Source of the DNA: Spironucleus salmonicida
Lineage: Eukaryota; Fornicata; Diplomonadida; Hexamitidae
DNA: 64,000 nucleotides
Reading direction: 5' to 3'
NCBI GenBank assembly: GCA_000497125.2
Contig: CM035319.1
Location: 922,001 to 986,000 of the forward strand
The notes beneath the pieces are model-generated. The model did no database searches and was not told the origin of the DNA. It was given only the letters and a program-made list of their open reading frames with translations. Positions 45,469-56,538 of the stretch are shown one piece after another; position 1 is the stretch's first letter, and each line of letters starts with the position of its first letter. Made by a program: the position numbers and the translations under genes.

Positions 45469-47421
45469 ATGTCGTCCCAGTTTCGTGGCCTCCGCCATTT
45501 TGTCGGCGAAATCCGCGCAGCGATCTCCTACGACGACGAGCTGCAGCGCATCAACGAGGAGAAGCAGAAGATCCGCAACAAATTCTCGGCATCCAACCTC
45601 TCCGTCTACGACCTCAAGAAGTACACCCTCAAGATGTTCTACATGGGCATCTTGGGCCACAAGGTCGATTTCGGCCTTGTACCGGTGTCGCAGCTCATGG
45701 CATCCAAGGACAAAGAGTCGAAGCTCATCGGCTACCTCACGATGCAGCAGCTGCTCAGAGACCAGCCTGACTTCCTCAGAATGGTCACGCAGACGGTCCT
45801 GCACGATCTGAGCTAATCTGACTCCGCTTTCCACATGTGCTTAGCACTCGATTTCATCGCCAACACGGCCGACGCCTCAATGGCCGAAATCGTTGCCCAG
45901 CCGATCCTGACGATCATCGAGGACGGCAACAACAACAGCATCCCTACAGTAGTCCGCAAAAAGGCCACACTGGCTCTCCTGCAGCTCTATCTGATCAATA
46001 CCGAAGCGGTCGAAAACTCTGGCGTCCAGAATCAGCTCGTTAAGCTCGTAGAGGTCAGAAACGTCGGATTCCTCAATTGTCTCATGCACCTCATGGACAA
46101 CATCGCCAAAACGAACCCTGAAGCCGTCGAATGCGTCAAGCACCGCTGCATTTACCTCATGACCAAAGTTCTGCTCAAACGCGAAGTCTCAGAGGACCAC
46201 ATCTACTATCAAGTACCTTGTCCATGGCTCATTATATCACTTGTAAAGATGCTAATGAAACTGAACTGCACCCTCGGAATCGGCTCTCATAACAACCAGC
46301 AACAGGACCAAAAGCAGATGATCGAAGCCGTCATCGAACGCGTCTTTTCTGACACCGCGAAAACAGGCGTTTCCGGCCTCCAGTCAAAAGTTAACATCCA
46401 CTGGGCAATTTGCGTCGAAATGGCAAATTTGGCAGCTTTCTACAGAAACTTGTTAACTTTCAATATTAATATATAATTTCTTATAGATGTCGTAAAATCA
46501 AATTCTACGGCTTCTAACATCAAGTATGCGGCCTTAATTTCGTTGGAACGTCTCTCACTAATTCCACAAATTTAGTCACAACTTGTCGCTTCAATTCAAG
46601 ACCTGGCGGGTTCCATTCTCACTGAGACCGATTTTTCGGTCAGGCAAAGAGGCGTAATTTTGCTCTGCAACTGTCAAAATTCCGAGAATTCGGCGGCGGT
46701 CGTCGCGGCGTTAATTTTCTGCGCGAAATGCGACGCGCCCGAAAATTACAAAGAAGACGCGATTTTGAGGAGTGTCAGAATTTGCTAAAAGGAGTGGAAA
46801 GTCGAATTCGTAGTCAATTCTTTGCTGAAATTAATAGTTGCCGGAAACGGCCTAAAAATCAATATTTGGCACGATTTTATCGAGATTGTGGAGCGGAAAA
46901 TCAGGGAATAGCACTGCGGCCTAGAGGTGTTAAATGAGGTGTTTTAGGCCTGTTTCAGCGCTGGTCAGTTCACGTCAGATAAGACGCTTTTGACGTGTTT
47001 TTGTTACATTTTCAAAATGCTTTTCAAAGAAGTTGTGGACAAGAATAACTACATAATGCTCGTTAAGCATAGTTTGGTGAGTTTGTAGGCAAAAGAAACG
47101 GAAAATCAATTTGGAATTGCAATTGATGCTTTTATGCTGCTGGTCGCCGCTGGCGACGTGCCGCTCGAAGAACTCGTCTGGTACTGCGGGAGCGAGTTTG
47201 CGAACGTCCAGCAGAGCGTCTGCGAGGGCTACGTCCTGATCGCTGGCGGGCAGCAGGAGCTGCTGGCTACGTTGATGTGCGGGGAGGAGGTAGTTGGTGG
47301 TGTTAATAGCGTTAATGCTGGGATTAAACTCAATGGGGAAAAGAAAATTGAGGAGAAAATGGAGGAAAAAGAGCCTGTAAAGGTGGCGCAGAGCGTCAAT
47401 CTGCTCGACGACTTGTTCTGA
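45469..47421 (+). CDS. AP-2 alpha-adaptin-like large subunit (650 aa)
   Basis: A single TGA-terminated frame (TGA 47419-47421) crosses seven in-frame TAA/TAG codons read as Gln (the first at 45814, another at 46474). The N-terminus FRGLRHFVGEIRAA, then RINEEKQKIRNKF, MGILGHKVDFG and KLIGYLTMQQLL match the conserved adaptin trunk. YYQVPCPWLIISLVKML is alpha-like. The chain ends SVNLLDDLF, similar to a clathrin box. AP-2 links membrane cargo to clathrin at the plasma membrane. The usual alpha chain is longer and has an ear domain, which is absent here. No intron is needed. It is the only clear housekeeping gene and is single-copy in the spacer. Confidence 0.85.
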
Positions 47422-47553
47422 GGTTTTAATTTTGCGGTGGCGCGTTTCGGTAAGTGGCTGGTGCGGCAGCGGAGTTGAATGCTGTAAATGATGGTATATG
47501 GGGGCTATAAGTGAGATTTTGAGCTAGGGCGCAAACGCGATCGGGCGACGAAA

Positions 47554-47775
47554 ATGAAGGGGTTCGCTGCCAAACGTCACATGCAGCAATCTCATGCGTG
47601 CAGGCTTCGCAATTATTTTAGGGGTTCGCAGCCTGCGTTTCCGGTGATTTCAGGCTAGCGGCAGGGGCTACTAATTTTGATTGAGTAGGGCCAAATTGTT
47701 GTTGATAGGAGGAGTTTACTGGTAAGGTTATTTTTATAATTTGATGTTTCGTTAACAACAATCGCTACAAATTGA
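47554..47775 (+). CDS. Small hypothetical ORF (73 aa)
   Basis: Under the TAR=Gln code, a frame runs from ATG 47554 (MKGFAAKRHMQQSHACRL) to TGA 47773-47775. It is moderately GC-rich for the first half, then AT-rich, and includes LLILIEQGQIVVDRRSLLV. No family is recognised and there is no second copy, so it may be chance. Confidence 0.3.
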
Positions 47776-49352
47776 TTCACATCGTATATAAGAATATATG
47801 TATCGCAAATCATGCTATAGCTAAGATTGAGAAATAGAGTTCTCTAATAATTAGCTTCTATTTTAAAGAGTTTCTGGAGTTTATTTTAGGCAGTTTAATT
47901 CTTCTAGTGGTAACTGACATATTTTACAGCAAAATAGGGTATGTGAATCTATAATTAAGTAATTCTGTCAAATATTCATCAGTTGAAATTACTTTTATCA
48001 TTGACTGTGAATACTATATAAATTAGAGCTTAATTTACATTTTATCGCAATCTCACTGCTATCTTAATAAATTTAACAAAGTATAATATAGAGAAAATCT
48101 ATTTTAATTTTTTTCATATCGGGGTTAATTATTTAGTTATTATTAATTATAATCTGAATTTGGTTTTGGATCTAACAAATTTTATTGATAAAATTGCAAT
48201 AGTTATGACAATTTTATAAGCATTAACATAAAACTAAGATTTAATTTTATTATTAATAACATTGTATTAACGTAAAGTATTAGGCAATAAGTAGTTTATC
48301 TGACTTATTTATTCTTAATTAATAAAATTTATCGATTTATTAACTATACTTTGCATAATTTCAAAGTTTTTAGAAGTTTAATGCAATTATAGCCAAGATT
48401 ATTAATTTCATACATAAACTATTCGTGTTTTTTGAGTCCAGGTTAGTGAAATTATATGTTACTAAAATCTTAGTTCATGATATGGTTATGCAAACTACTG
48501 TTAAAAAGTTAAATTAATAGAAAAATATCAATTTTAGTGATTTGGTATATTTCATTTATACATAGAGTCTTATTGTTTGGATTAAAATCAGCACAGTAAA
48601 ATAGTATATATTAAAATTAATTTTATACTAATATAATCTTAGTAATATATAGTAGTTTATACCTGATTTGATATGTTTTGGGTATACGTATAAATTTCTT
48701 CACACTTTTATAGAGATGTAAACAATTTAAGCTACACTCCTAAAAGAATTTGAACTAATATAAATTCTATTATTATTTAAAAATATAACTTAATGTAAAA
48801 AGTAAGTATAAATAGTTTATCATATAAATTTTATAATCTAAGAAATGAATAAGTACATTTCTATATAGCAATTTATTATATATTTTTAATTTAGTTGTTG
48901 CTGTAATAGATTATTAACAGAATACGATAATTATCTTAGTTTTCTAATTAAATAGTTATTTCGACATTATAATAAACTATATAAAGTTTAAAAATATTGA
49001 ATAATTATATACAATTTTAAATAAATTATTCTATCTTTATCTAATTTAAGTGTTAATTAAACCAATAAATCTAAAAATTATTGATAAAATAACTTTTTAT
49101 TAGATATTAATCAGTTTATCTATAAAAAATTTAAAAATAATATTTTTATTTATAACTATAAATCCACTTAAAACGTTTCTTATTGTCAGTTTTATATAAT
49201 ATGATAATTATGATAGTTGAACTTTAATGCTTAAACGAGAAAATCTCAATATAATATTAATTATGAAACATCTGATGAGCCCTACAACTTCGAAACTGAT
49301 ATCATCATAAAGTTAAATATTTTTGTAATAATTTATTTTAAAATTAGTAAAA
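47776..49352. other. AT-rich spacer
   Basis: About 1.6 kb of strongly AT-rich DNA between the adaptin region and the truncated CRMP-A copy. I see no gene, repeat or RNA. Confidence 0.55.
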
Positions 49353-50120
49353 ATGTCCGGAACCTGTGATTTAAACTTATCAAATTATGATTGCAATAAT
49401 AATTATTCTTGCGCTTCACCTAATGCGATAGATCCGTGTATACCATGTACAATAATGCCTGAAGGATTTTATTGTAAAATTTCAAGAAATGGAAATGTAC
49501 AAAACTGCAGAAACTCCAATCCCGATTAATGCACATTATGCCTAGATTTCTACTTGCTAGATGACACCAAGCTGAACTGCTTTCCCAACTTCTGCTCAAC
49601 CTACGTGAGCCAGTGCGCGAACGGCCAGGTCTGCCCGGCAAACGCGATCGACAGGTCCAACTGCCAGGCCTGCACACGAAACCAGACCACGCCCTGCAAG
49701 TGCGGGAAAAAGGCCGACTGCTCGATCTGCGACGGCAGCGGGAAGCAGTGCGGGGCCTGCCTGAAGGGCTTCGTGCTGGACGACGGGAACTGCGTGCTGG
49801 AGAACAACATCTGCAACCAGTTCCGGCAGAGCATCCTGTGCGATGACGGCTCCTACTGCAACGGGGACTTCGGGGACACGTGAGAGCTCTGCGCTAAGCT
49901 CCAGCTCAACCAGTCCTGCAAGTGCGCGAACGGCGAGGTCAAGAACTGCGTCAAGTGCGGTGCCGATGGCTGCTCGGAGTGCCTGGATAAGTACGCGGTG
50001 CAGTTCGGCCGGTGCCAGCTGAACACCTGCGGGCAGATCCAGAACACGCTGAACTGCGCCTTCAACCACCTCTGCAAGGACGGCTCCTCCCCGAACCAGG
50101 TCTGCATCGCGTGCGACTAG
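49353..50120 (+). pseudogene. CRMP-A 5' fragment with a nonsense codon
   Basis: Matches codons 1 to about 256 of the minus-strand gene at 5035-8304. It starts MSGTCDLNLSNYDC at ATG 49353. At 49881-49883 a Cys codon (TGC in the other copy) is TGA, a stop, and at about 50120 the match ends and the inverted-repeat arm begins. The first 60 codons and a patch near 49960 differ more than the rest, as expected for modular exchange between surface-protein genes. Confidence 0.85.
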
Positions 50121-50390
50121 ACCCAGCGCGGGCAGCGGCAAGGCGCCCAGCACCTCCGCCAGCTCCCACACGTCAAGGAGTGCCCGGGGGCGGCGGCCCT
50201 TGAACTTGGCCGTATCCAGGTCGTCCGTCAGCGCTCCGGGTACTCGCCGTCCTCGCTCGCGCGGCCCCGCACCAGCAGGTCGAAGTCGGCAGGAACTCGT
50301 CGCGGCATGGGCCCGGTACGCCCTGCGGATGCCGGGCAGGTCCACGTGGCGCGGAGGGTGGGGCAGCAGGCAGGCCAGAGCGCTTCGCAT
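50121..50390 (-). pseudogene. Truncated gene fragment at right arm border
   Basis: Mirror of 43759-43978 plus about 50 further bases. It is cut where CRMP-A sequence begins. The two arms therefore break at different points of the same unknown gene. Confidence 0.5.
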
Positions 50391-50403
50391 TTTGGAAGGG
50401 GCC

Positions 50404-51030
50404 TCAGACGCCGACCACGCGCAGGTTCACGACCCCCAGTGCGCAGGCGACCGCGTTGAGGGCGTTCCCGGCGAGGGAAGCAGCCGCCAGCGTGCTGAAG
50501 TCGAAGCCGTGCACCTGCGCCGCAAGGACGAGGAACACGTTGGCGGCGAGGCGCGAGAGTAGCATCTTGCAGTGGGCGAAGAGCAGCAGCTGCACCGCGC
50601 CGAGCCTGCACAGCCCGAGGAGGAAGGCCGCCCCGGCAGCACCCAGGAACACCGCCCGTATCGTGGCCGTGGGGCCTGCTGGCAGCGTCAGGACCGCGAG
50701 CTGGGCGGTGATGGCAAAGAGCAGCGCCGCGATGGTCGCCACCAGCACGTACACCTGGGCGCCCTGGGAGCGCAGCGGCAGGTTGTCGCTGAACTGGAAC
50801 CAGCGCTCCGCGAACACATCCCCAAAGAGCTGCTCGTTCTCCTGCGTGCGGTCCGCCAAGAAGCCGGGGCGCGCCCGCTTCGGTTTCTGCTTCGATGCGA
50901 GAGGCTGTTCCGGGATGCTAGGATGCTCCTCGACGCGGAAGTTCGGGTTGGGAACTGGAGGGGGTGCGATATCCATCTGGGGTTGGGGTTCTGGGGACAC
51001 GTTGCTGTCGACGCGGACTGCGAAGTCCAT
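50404..51030 (-). CDS. Four-span membrane protein, right copy
   Basis: Mirror copy of 43119-43745 with the same 208-aa product: a Pro-rich N-terminus and four hydrophobic segments. ATG at 51030, TGA at 50404-50406. Confidence 0.7.
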   Translation of the reverse strand: MDFAVRVDSNVSPEPQPQMDIAPPPVPNPNFRVEEHPSIPEQPLASKQKPKRARPGFLADRTQENEQLFGDVFAERWFQFSDNLPLRSQGAQVYVLVATIAALLFAITAQLAVLTLPAGPTATIRAVFLGAAGAAFLLGLCRLGAVQLLLFAHCKMLLSRLAANVFLVLAAQVHGFDFSTLAAASLAGNALNAVACALGVVNLRVVGV

Positions 51031-51091
51031 TATTTGGAAGGATGTCTTGCTTGTCCCCTTCCAATGTAGTGAAAACAAAACAAATTTCGCA

Positions 51092-51400
51092 ATGATATGT
51101 AACTAATTAATTCCATTATCATGCGGTTTTGGCCGGGTTTGTTTGGATTCTGGAGTTTGTGCACCGCTATAATCTCATGAGCTTTATTTATCTCCTTGTA
51201 ATGCTGATAGGTTTTGTGGTGTTTTAAAATGTCACGAACTTCTCTGCTCAGAATGTAGAAATGGCGATATTATAGATTAGTATATGTGTCAAGGTGGTAA
51301 GATGGTTTTATAGAGTCGTTTTATAGGTCTTGGTGTCATAGCAATAATTGGTTGGTTAGTGACAGCTGGGGCATTTATGCTTAGGAGCCATAAGAAGTGA
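51092..51400 (+). CDS. Small cysteine-rich membrane protein D, right copy
   Basis: Mirror copy of 42749-43057, ending at TGA 51398-51400. Near the span it reads FIGLGVIAIIGWLVTAGAF, versus FTG...VAAGAF in the left arm. An open frame with TAR=Gln is kept in both. Confidence 0.7.
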
Positions 51401-52022
51401 TTAATTATATATAAATATATTATACTATATAATGTATATCTTTGTATTCGACTAAATCAATTTAGGTCAGAAATATAAGCCAGAATGATTCCATCTTAGT
51501 AAGGGTAATATTGATAGGTTAATTATGCTATCCATAGCGGTTTACTTATGAGGGTTAAAAACAATAATTACTAAAAAGAAGTAAACCTCCTCTTAAAATA
51601 ATTTAAGTAAAATTATAAATACTTTAATTGCAAAAACAAAATAATTTTCAACGACTCTATGTTAGTTTAAATTATATATGATACCATATACCTAATAAAG
51701 ATAAATATTGAAGACCTTATACTTTGAAATTTATTAACCAGTGAACATTTACTTTTACTTATATTTTGTGATTATGAAATTAATTACTATATAAATAATA
51801 GTATTATGTATATTTATTATGAGGACACTAAGAAGTGAAAATCAGAAAACTCAACTCTCATGACTATAAACTTTTTAATTAGTATAGTCATTTTATTTTT
51901 ATACAATTGTATAAATTAATTTTATCCTTTTTCTCTATAATAATCAATATTAAGAAACATTATTTTTACAACTCTAGCTTTATTTCTAAGTTTAAGATAT
52001 CCCCATTTTACCATTTCTTTAA

Positions 52023-54035
52023 ATGTCTTGCCATATTCAAAATTGCGTAAGTACGATTCCTCCATGCTCGTGCACGCGGTGCCAGAATGGCTTTACTCCT
52101 TCCAAAGATTAGTCTGTCTGCGTCTAAAATGCATTCTGCCAAACCTGCTTCAACGCCAGGCGCGTTTGTGACCCCAGTGGAGCCTTTAAGTGCAATGAGT
52201 GCTCCGGGCAGCCCTCCGAAGACGGGATGCAGTGCCTTGACAACACTGTATGCGCAAGCTGCACGAGGCTGGAAAGATGCACCAGCATGAACGGCGAACT
52301 CTCGTGCACGCCTTGCAGCTCCGGCCAGATCTCCTCGTTCGACAAGCAGACATGCATATCGGCAAAGCAGTGCACCACATGTCCGCCGAATACGCACTGC
52401 GTGCAGGTGGTGAGCGAGACCTCGTTTTCCGCGACGACCACCTGCCGGTACTGCGCAGACAACATGCCGAGCTCGGAAGACCGGCTGTACTGCTTTAAGA
52501 AGGCTGCCTGCGAAGTTTGCGCGGCAAGGGGCGAAGTCTGCACCCCGGAGGGCGCCTGCTAGGCATGCCCCATCGGCACCGTTCCGAGCGACGACAGCAC
52601 TGTATGTATCACCGCTCCCCCATGCGATATGATTTTCGGCTGCCTGCGCTGCGAAAACAATGACAGCACTGCCTGCGCTGCCTGCGCGCCGGGGATGGCC
52701 GTCGTCAGCGGCGGATGCGGGCCAGCGACCAGCTGCTCACACGTCGATAACTGCCTGATTTGCGAAGGTTACAACTGCGAGGTGTGCCAGAAGGGCTTCA
52801 AAAGCGAGTATGGACGCTGCTACTAAATCCTCTGTGACTCCAGCGAAGAGTGCCCCGACATCGTCGTGAACAGCATATCGTGCAGCATCAGTGAGGGTAA
52901 ATTCCAGTGCGTGTGCAAGTACGGCGAGTGGCTTTCTGACGACAAGAAGATTTGCCTGAATAAGGACATCTGCTACGACTGCACCAGAAGCAAACAGCTC
53001 TGCAAGGTGAATGCAGGCGTGACCGCGTTCGAGTGCCAGGACTGCCCCGAGGGCACGAGCTTCCTGGGAGAAGAGTGCGTTCCGAGCTGCGTGGGCTGCG
53101 CCGAAGACGAGTTTTGCGGGTATTCCTACTCCGCCAGAAAGTTCGAGTGTCAAAAATGTCCCGACGGGCAGCGCATAAACCCCTCTAAGACCGGCTGCGC
53201 GCAGAGCTCCTGCGTGGAAGACTGCACTCCTGTACACCCCGACTTCGCGTGCGTGTTCGATGGGAAGTCTTTTGAGTGCACCTGCCCAGACGGGGGGAAG
53301 CTAGACAGGGGGAGTGGAAAATGCGTTGCCGATGGCTGCAGAAACTGCAATTCGTACCAGGACGTGTGCATCCTGGGCGCGGACGGGTTTTCCTGCTATT
53401 GCAGCAATGAGAACTACCGCTATGATGCCCAACAGGGCTGCGTGCCGGACTGCGCGGGCGACTCGGCGAAGTTCTGCAGCTTTAGGGGCAAATGCAACGA
53501 CAGAAGCGAGTGCGTCTGCACGGGCCACTTCGCCGGCAGGAACTGCGAGGGCTGCGCAGCGGGGCACGACCTGCACGCCGGCGTCTGCATGGCGAGCACG
53601 TGCTTGGGCGAGGCGCACTGCAACGGCAACGGCTACTGCCAGCTGGGGCTCTGCAACTGCTTGCCGGGCCACGGGGGCACCAACTGCGAGGTATGCCCCA
53701 CCGGCGCCCGCTTCGACGGCGCGAGGTGCGTCAGCAACAGCTGCGGGCTGGGCAGGCAGTGCGACGGGCACGGGCGGTGCCAGGACGACATCTGCCAGTG
53801 CGACGCCCTGTACGAGGGCTGGAACTGCGGGAAGTGCCAGGACGGCGTCCTGCGGAACTTCGCGGGCGAGTGCCTGCCGGACGGGGCCGGGGACGGCGCG
53901 GTGGTGAAGTCTGGCGCGGGGATGGAGATCGCGGGGATCTCGCTGGCGGTGCTCTGCGGGGCCCTGCTGGTGGTCGTCGTCGTCGTCGCGGTGAAGTGCA
54001 GCGCGAGGAAGCGCCAGAGCGAGCCGTGGAAGTGA
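52023..54035 (+). CDS. Cysteine-rich EGF-like membrane protein C, right copy, 670 aa
   Basis: Mirror copy of 40114-42126, intact, from ATG 52023 to TGA 54033-54035. In-frame TAG (52560) and TAA (52824) are read as Gln. Between about 52754 and 52969 it differs strongly from the left copy (CEGYNCEVCQKGFKSEYGRC versus CDRSRCKACQKGFMQVFGFC) while the flanks are almost identical. The number of codons and the Cys positions are kept. In the span region it has Ser where the left copy has Ala. Confidence 0.86.
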
Positions 54036-54124
54036 TGGTAATTTGTGCTGAGGGAGGGGTTTCTTTCTGGGGTTGTGGAATATAATACGATTGCGAACAA
54101 CGCGACTAATTGGCGTTTCCACAA

Positions 54125-54946
54125 ATGGCATTCGTCTCGCTGCTCGACAGCTCGGACTCCGAGGTGTACATCCAGGAGCTGTCGCGCAACGTGTCCTACC
54201 TCGAAGAGCAGGACTGCATCCGGCGCATGCGGCGGCTGCGCCAGCTCGAGGCGCTCCTCCAGCAGGTCGACGCCGAGCTAGCGGTTTACCTCCCAAGGTT
54301 CGAGGAGGACTGGGAGACGTGCTCGATTGTCTTCAACGACATGGTGTCCGACGCCGCCATCCAGTCAGAGACCGAGAGGCGCGTCCGGGACTGCGAGGAG
54401 ATCCTCGCGATCCAGCAGATGATCAACGTGCAGCCGGCCTCGCGCGGCAAACCCGTCGCCTTCCAGCTAGAGCGCTCCGTGCAGATTCCGAAGCAGAAGC
54501 CCCAGAGCGTGCTCTTCAGCGGCTTCAAGATCAGCCTGCAGGAGGTGGAGCTCGCGCATTCTACCGCGAAAACGCAGTCCGCGCGAAGGCAGCAGCAGCT
54601 CACCGACAGACTGTACCCGGTCCACACGGAGCGCACGCAGCCCGCCGCCAGGCAGGTCCCGGCGCCGCCGCCTGTTCTCCGGCCGCGCGCCCCCGCGGGT
54701 ATCCTGAGCAACCCGCCGTCCCCGTACAAGGACCTGAAGGCGATCATGGACGCGGGACCGGTGTCCCCGGGGCGGCACGCGCAGACGCTGCAGGACATCC
54801 GCGTGTAGGCCCACCGCGCTGGGGGCCGGCGGCAGAGCGTCCTGCGGTACCAGGCCCAGCTCGCCCAGACGGTCGGCGGCGCTGCCCCGAGCCACCCTCC
54901 GGCAGAGGCGAGCCCGTACAGCAAGCGGCTCGAGGGGCGGAAGTGA
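54125..54946 (+). CDS. Coiled-coil protein, right copy
   Basis: Mirror copy of 39203-40024, 273 aa, from ATG 54125 to TGA 54944-54946, with TAG 54806-54808 read as Gln. TTTCCACAA precedes the start. Confidence 0.7.
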
Positions 54947-55021
54947 GCCAGGTTCGCCGCCACTGTGTCCTGGGCCTCCCGGAGAGGCTAAAGATTGGCA
55001 CCAGCCGAATTGCAAAACCGC

Positions 55022-55612
55022 TCACTCGGGCAGGCACTCGCGTCCGATCAGCCGCTGGCGCACCAGCCCCTTGCCGATGGCCTGCAGGCGGTACCGCACC
55101 TGGACGTCCGTGCGGCCCTGCACCTTGTCCGCGATCAGCCGCCACCTGCGCGGCGGGGACCCGGCGATCGCCGCCACGAGCTGGGCGTCCTCCGCGGGGC
55201 TCCACTTGCCCTTGCGGATCGCGGGGTTCGCCACGCGGGCCCAGCGCTGGTTGCACTGCGCGGGGGACCGCACCGGCGCGCCCGGGACCTGCCGGTGGAT
55301 CTCCCGCGCGATGTGCGGCCAGGTGCCGCGCTCCGGGCACGCCGCGAGCCGCCGCAGCAGGCTGTCCTCCTCGGGCGCCCACTCGCTCTGCGCGCGGTGG
55401 GGGCGGCGGGGGCGGTCGGACGCCTCGGACACCTCGGAGGCCGCGAAGCTGGAGGACACCTCCGCGCGGGCCGAGGGCGTGGCGCTCAGCGTGCCGGTCT
55501 CGAAGTCCGCGGGCGTGAACAGCAGGGGCACCGAGTACTCCTGGCCGAGGTCGAGGTCGAGGCCGAAGGAGAGGCCCGCGAAGGAGATCTTGGAGGGCTA
55601 GTCGAAGTTCAT
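55022..55612 (-). CDS. Myb-like protein, right copy
   Basis: Mirror copy of 38537-39127; same 196-aa product with two Myb repeats and a TAG-encoded Gln at residue 5. Confidence 0.82.
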
Positions 55613-56538
55613 TGTGGAGTGGGGCGGGCGGCCCGAGTGCGGTTTCTGCTTACCACTCCCCGTTTTTTCTGCGGCCCGAGTAGAGCGGTGAGTAGAGGGG
55701 AGCGTATAGAATAAGGAGTGGTTAGGCAGTTGATATCATAGTAACACTGCTAAAAATAGAAATGCTGATACTCATAGATGCATGCAGGAATGTATTATTA
55801 CTAAATATAATATTTAATGCAACGTTAAAAATATCGTAGCATATTACTAGTTGCATTTTCTAATAAATACCAAGCACCAATCTATTTATACAGAATATAG
55901 TCAACATTGCGTATTCCTCAGTTAACTGAACGAACCTAGCGTATATGGTTGGCATGTATCTATTGGCTGTGCGACTCTGCAAACCAACTAAAGATTGCCA
56001 GCTATTTGGTAGGATTCTATCTAGCAGCTATGGATTTTGACGGAAAGCCTGAGCCAGCACCCTCGCTGGCATGACTCCTCACCCAGCTCCCGGCCGCCAG
56101 CTCCATAACCGCAAGAGCGCTTTGCGGGACCGGGCATACGAACAGGGTATAACCGGGTGCCAGCATAGCAAGCAGCCGCATATTCCGAAGCCACCCAGCG
56201 CAATCCCCTAGCCTGGCCAAAGCACGGAAACACGTAACTATGGGCCAGCTGCACACCAGCATGGGGAAATAGAGTTTCCGTTGGTGGAATTTTGCTACCT
56301 CCGGCGCGGCCAGAGAAGGTAATTCTTCCCTCCGACTCGCATGCCGGCCAAAGGCACCGCGGCGGGACCCTCGGCTTGGCGCAGCGGCATAGGGAACGGA
56401 ACTTGGACGGGAAACCTCAAGATAATCACCAGCCAGCTGGCATCGGGCACTTTGCATGCGGGTCTGCCTGGTTTGCATGGCAACCATCCAGCGCTCCGCT
56501 CTAGCCCGCCGCCGGGTCTACACCCTACGCTCCATAAT
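55613..56538. other. Intergenic, mirror of 37610-38536
   Basis: Divergent region upstream of the Myb-like and sulfatase-like copies. It starts AT-rich and becomes GC-rich at about 56034. No gene is supported. Confidence 0.5.
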
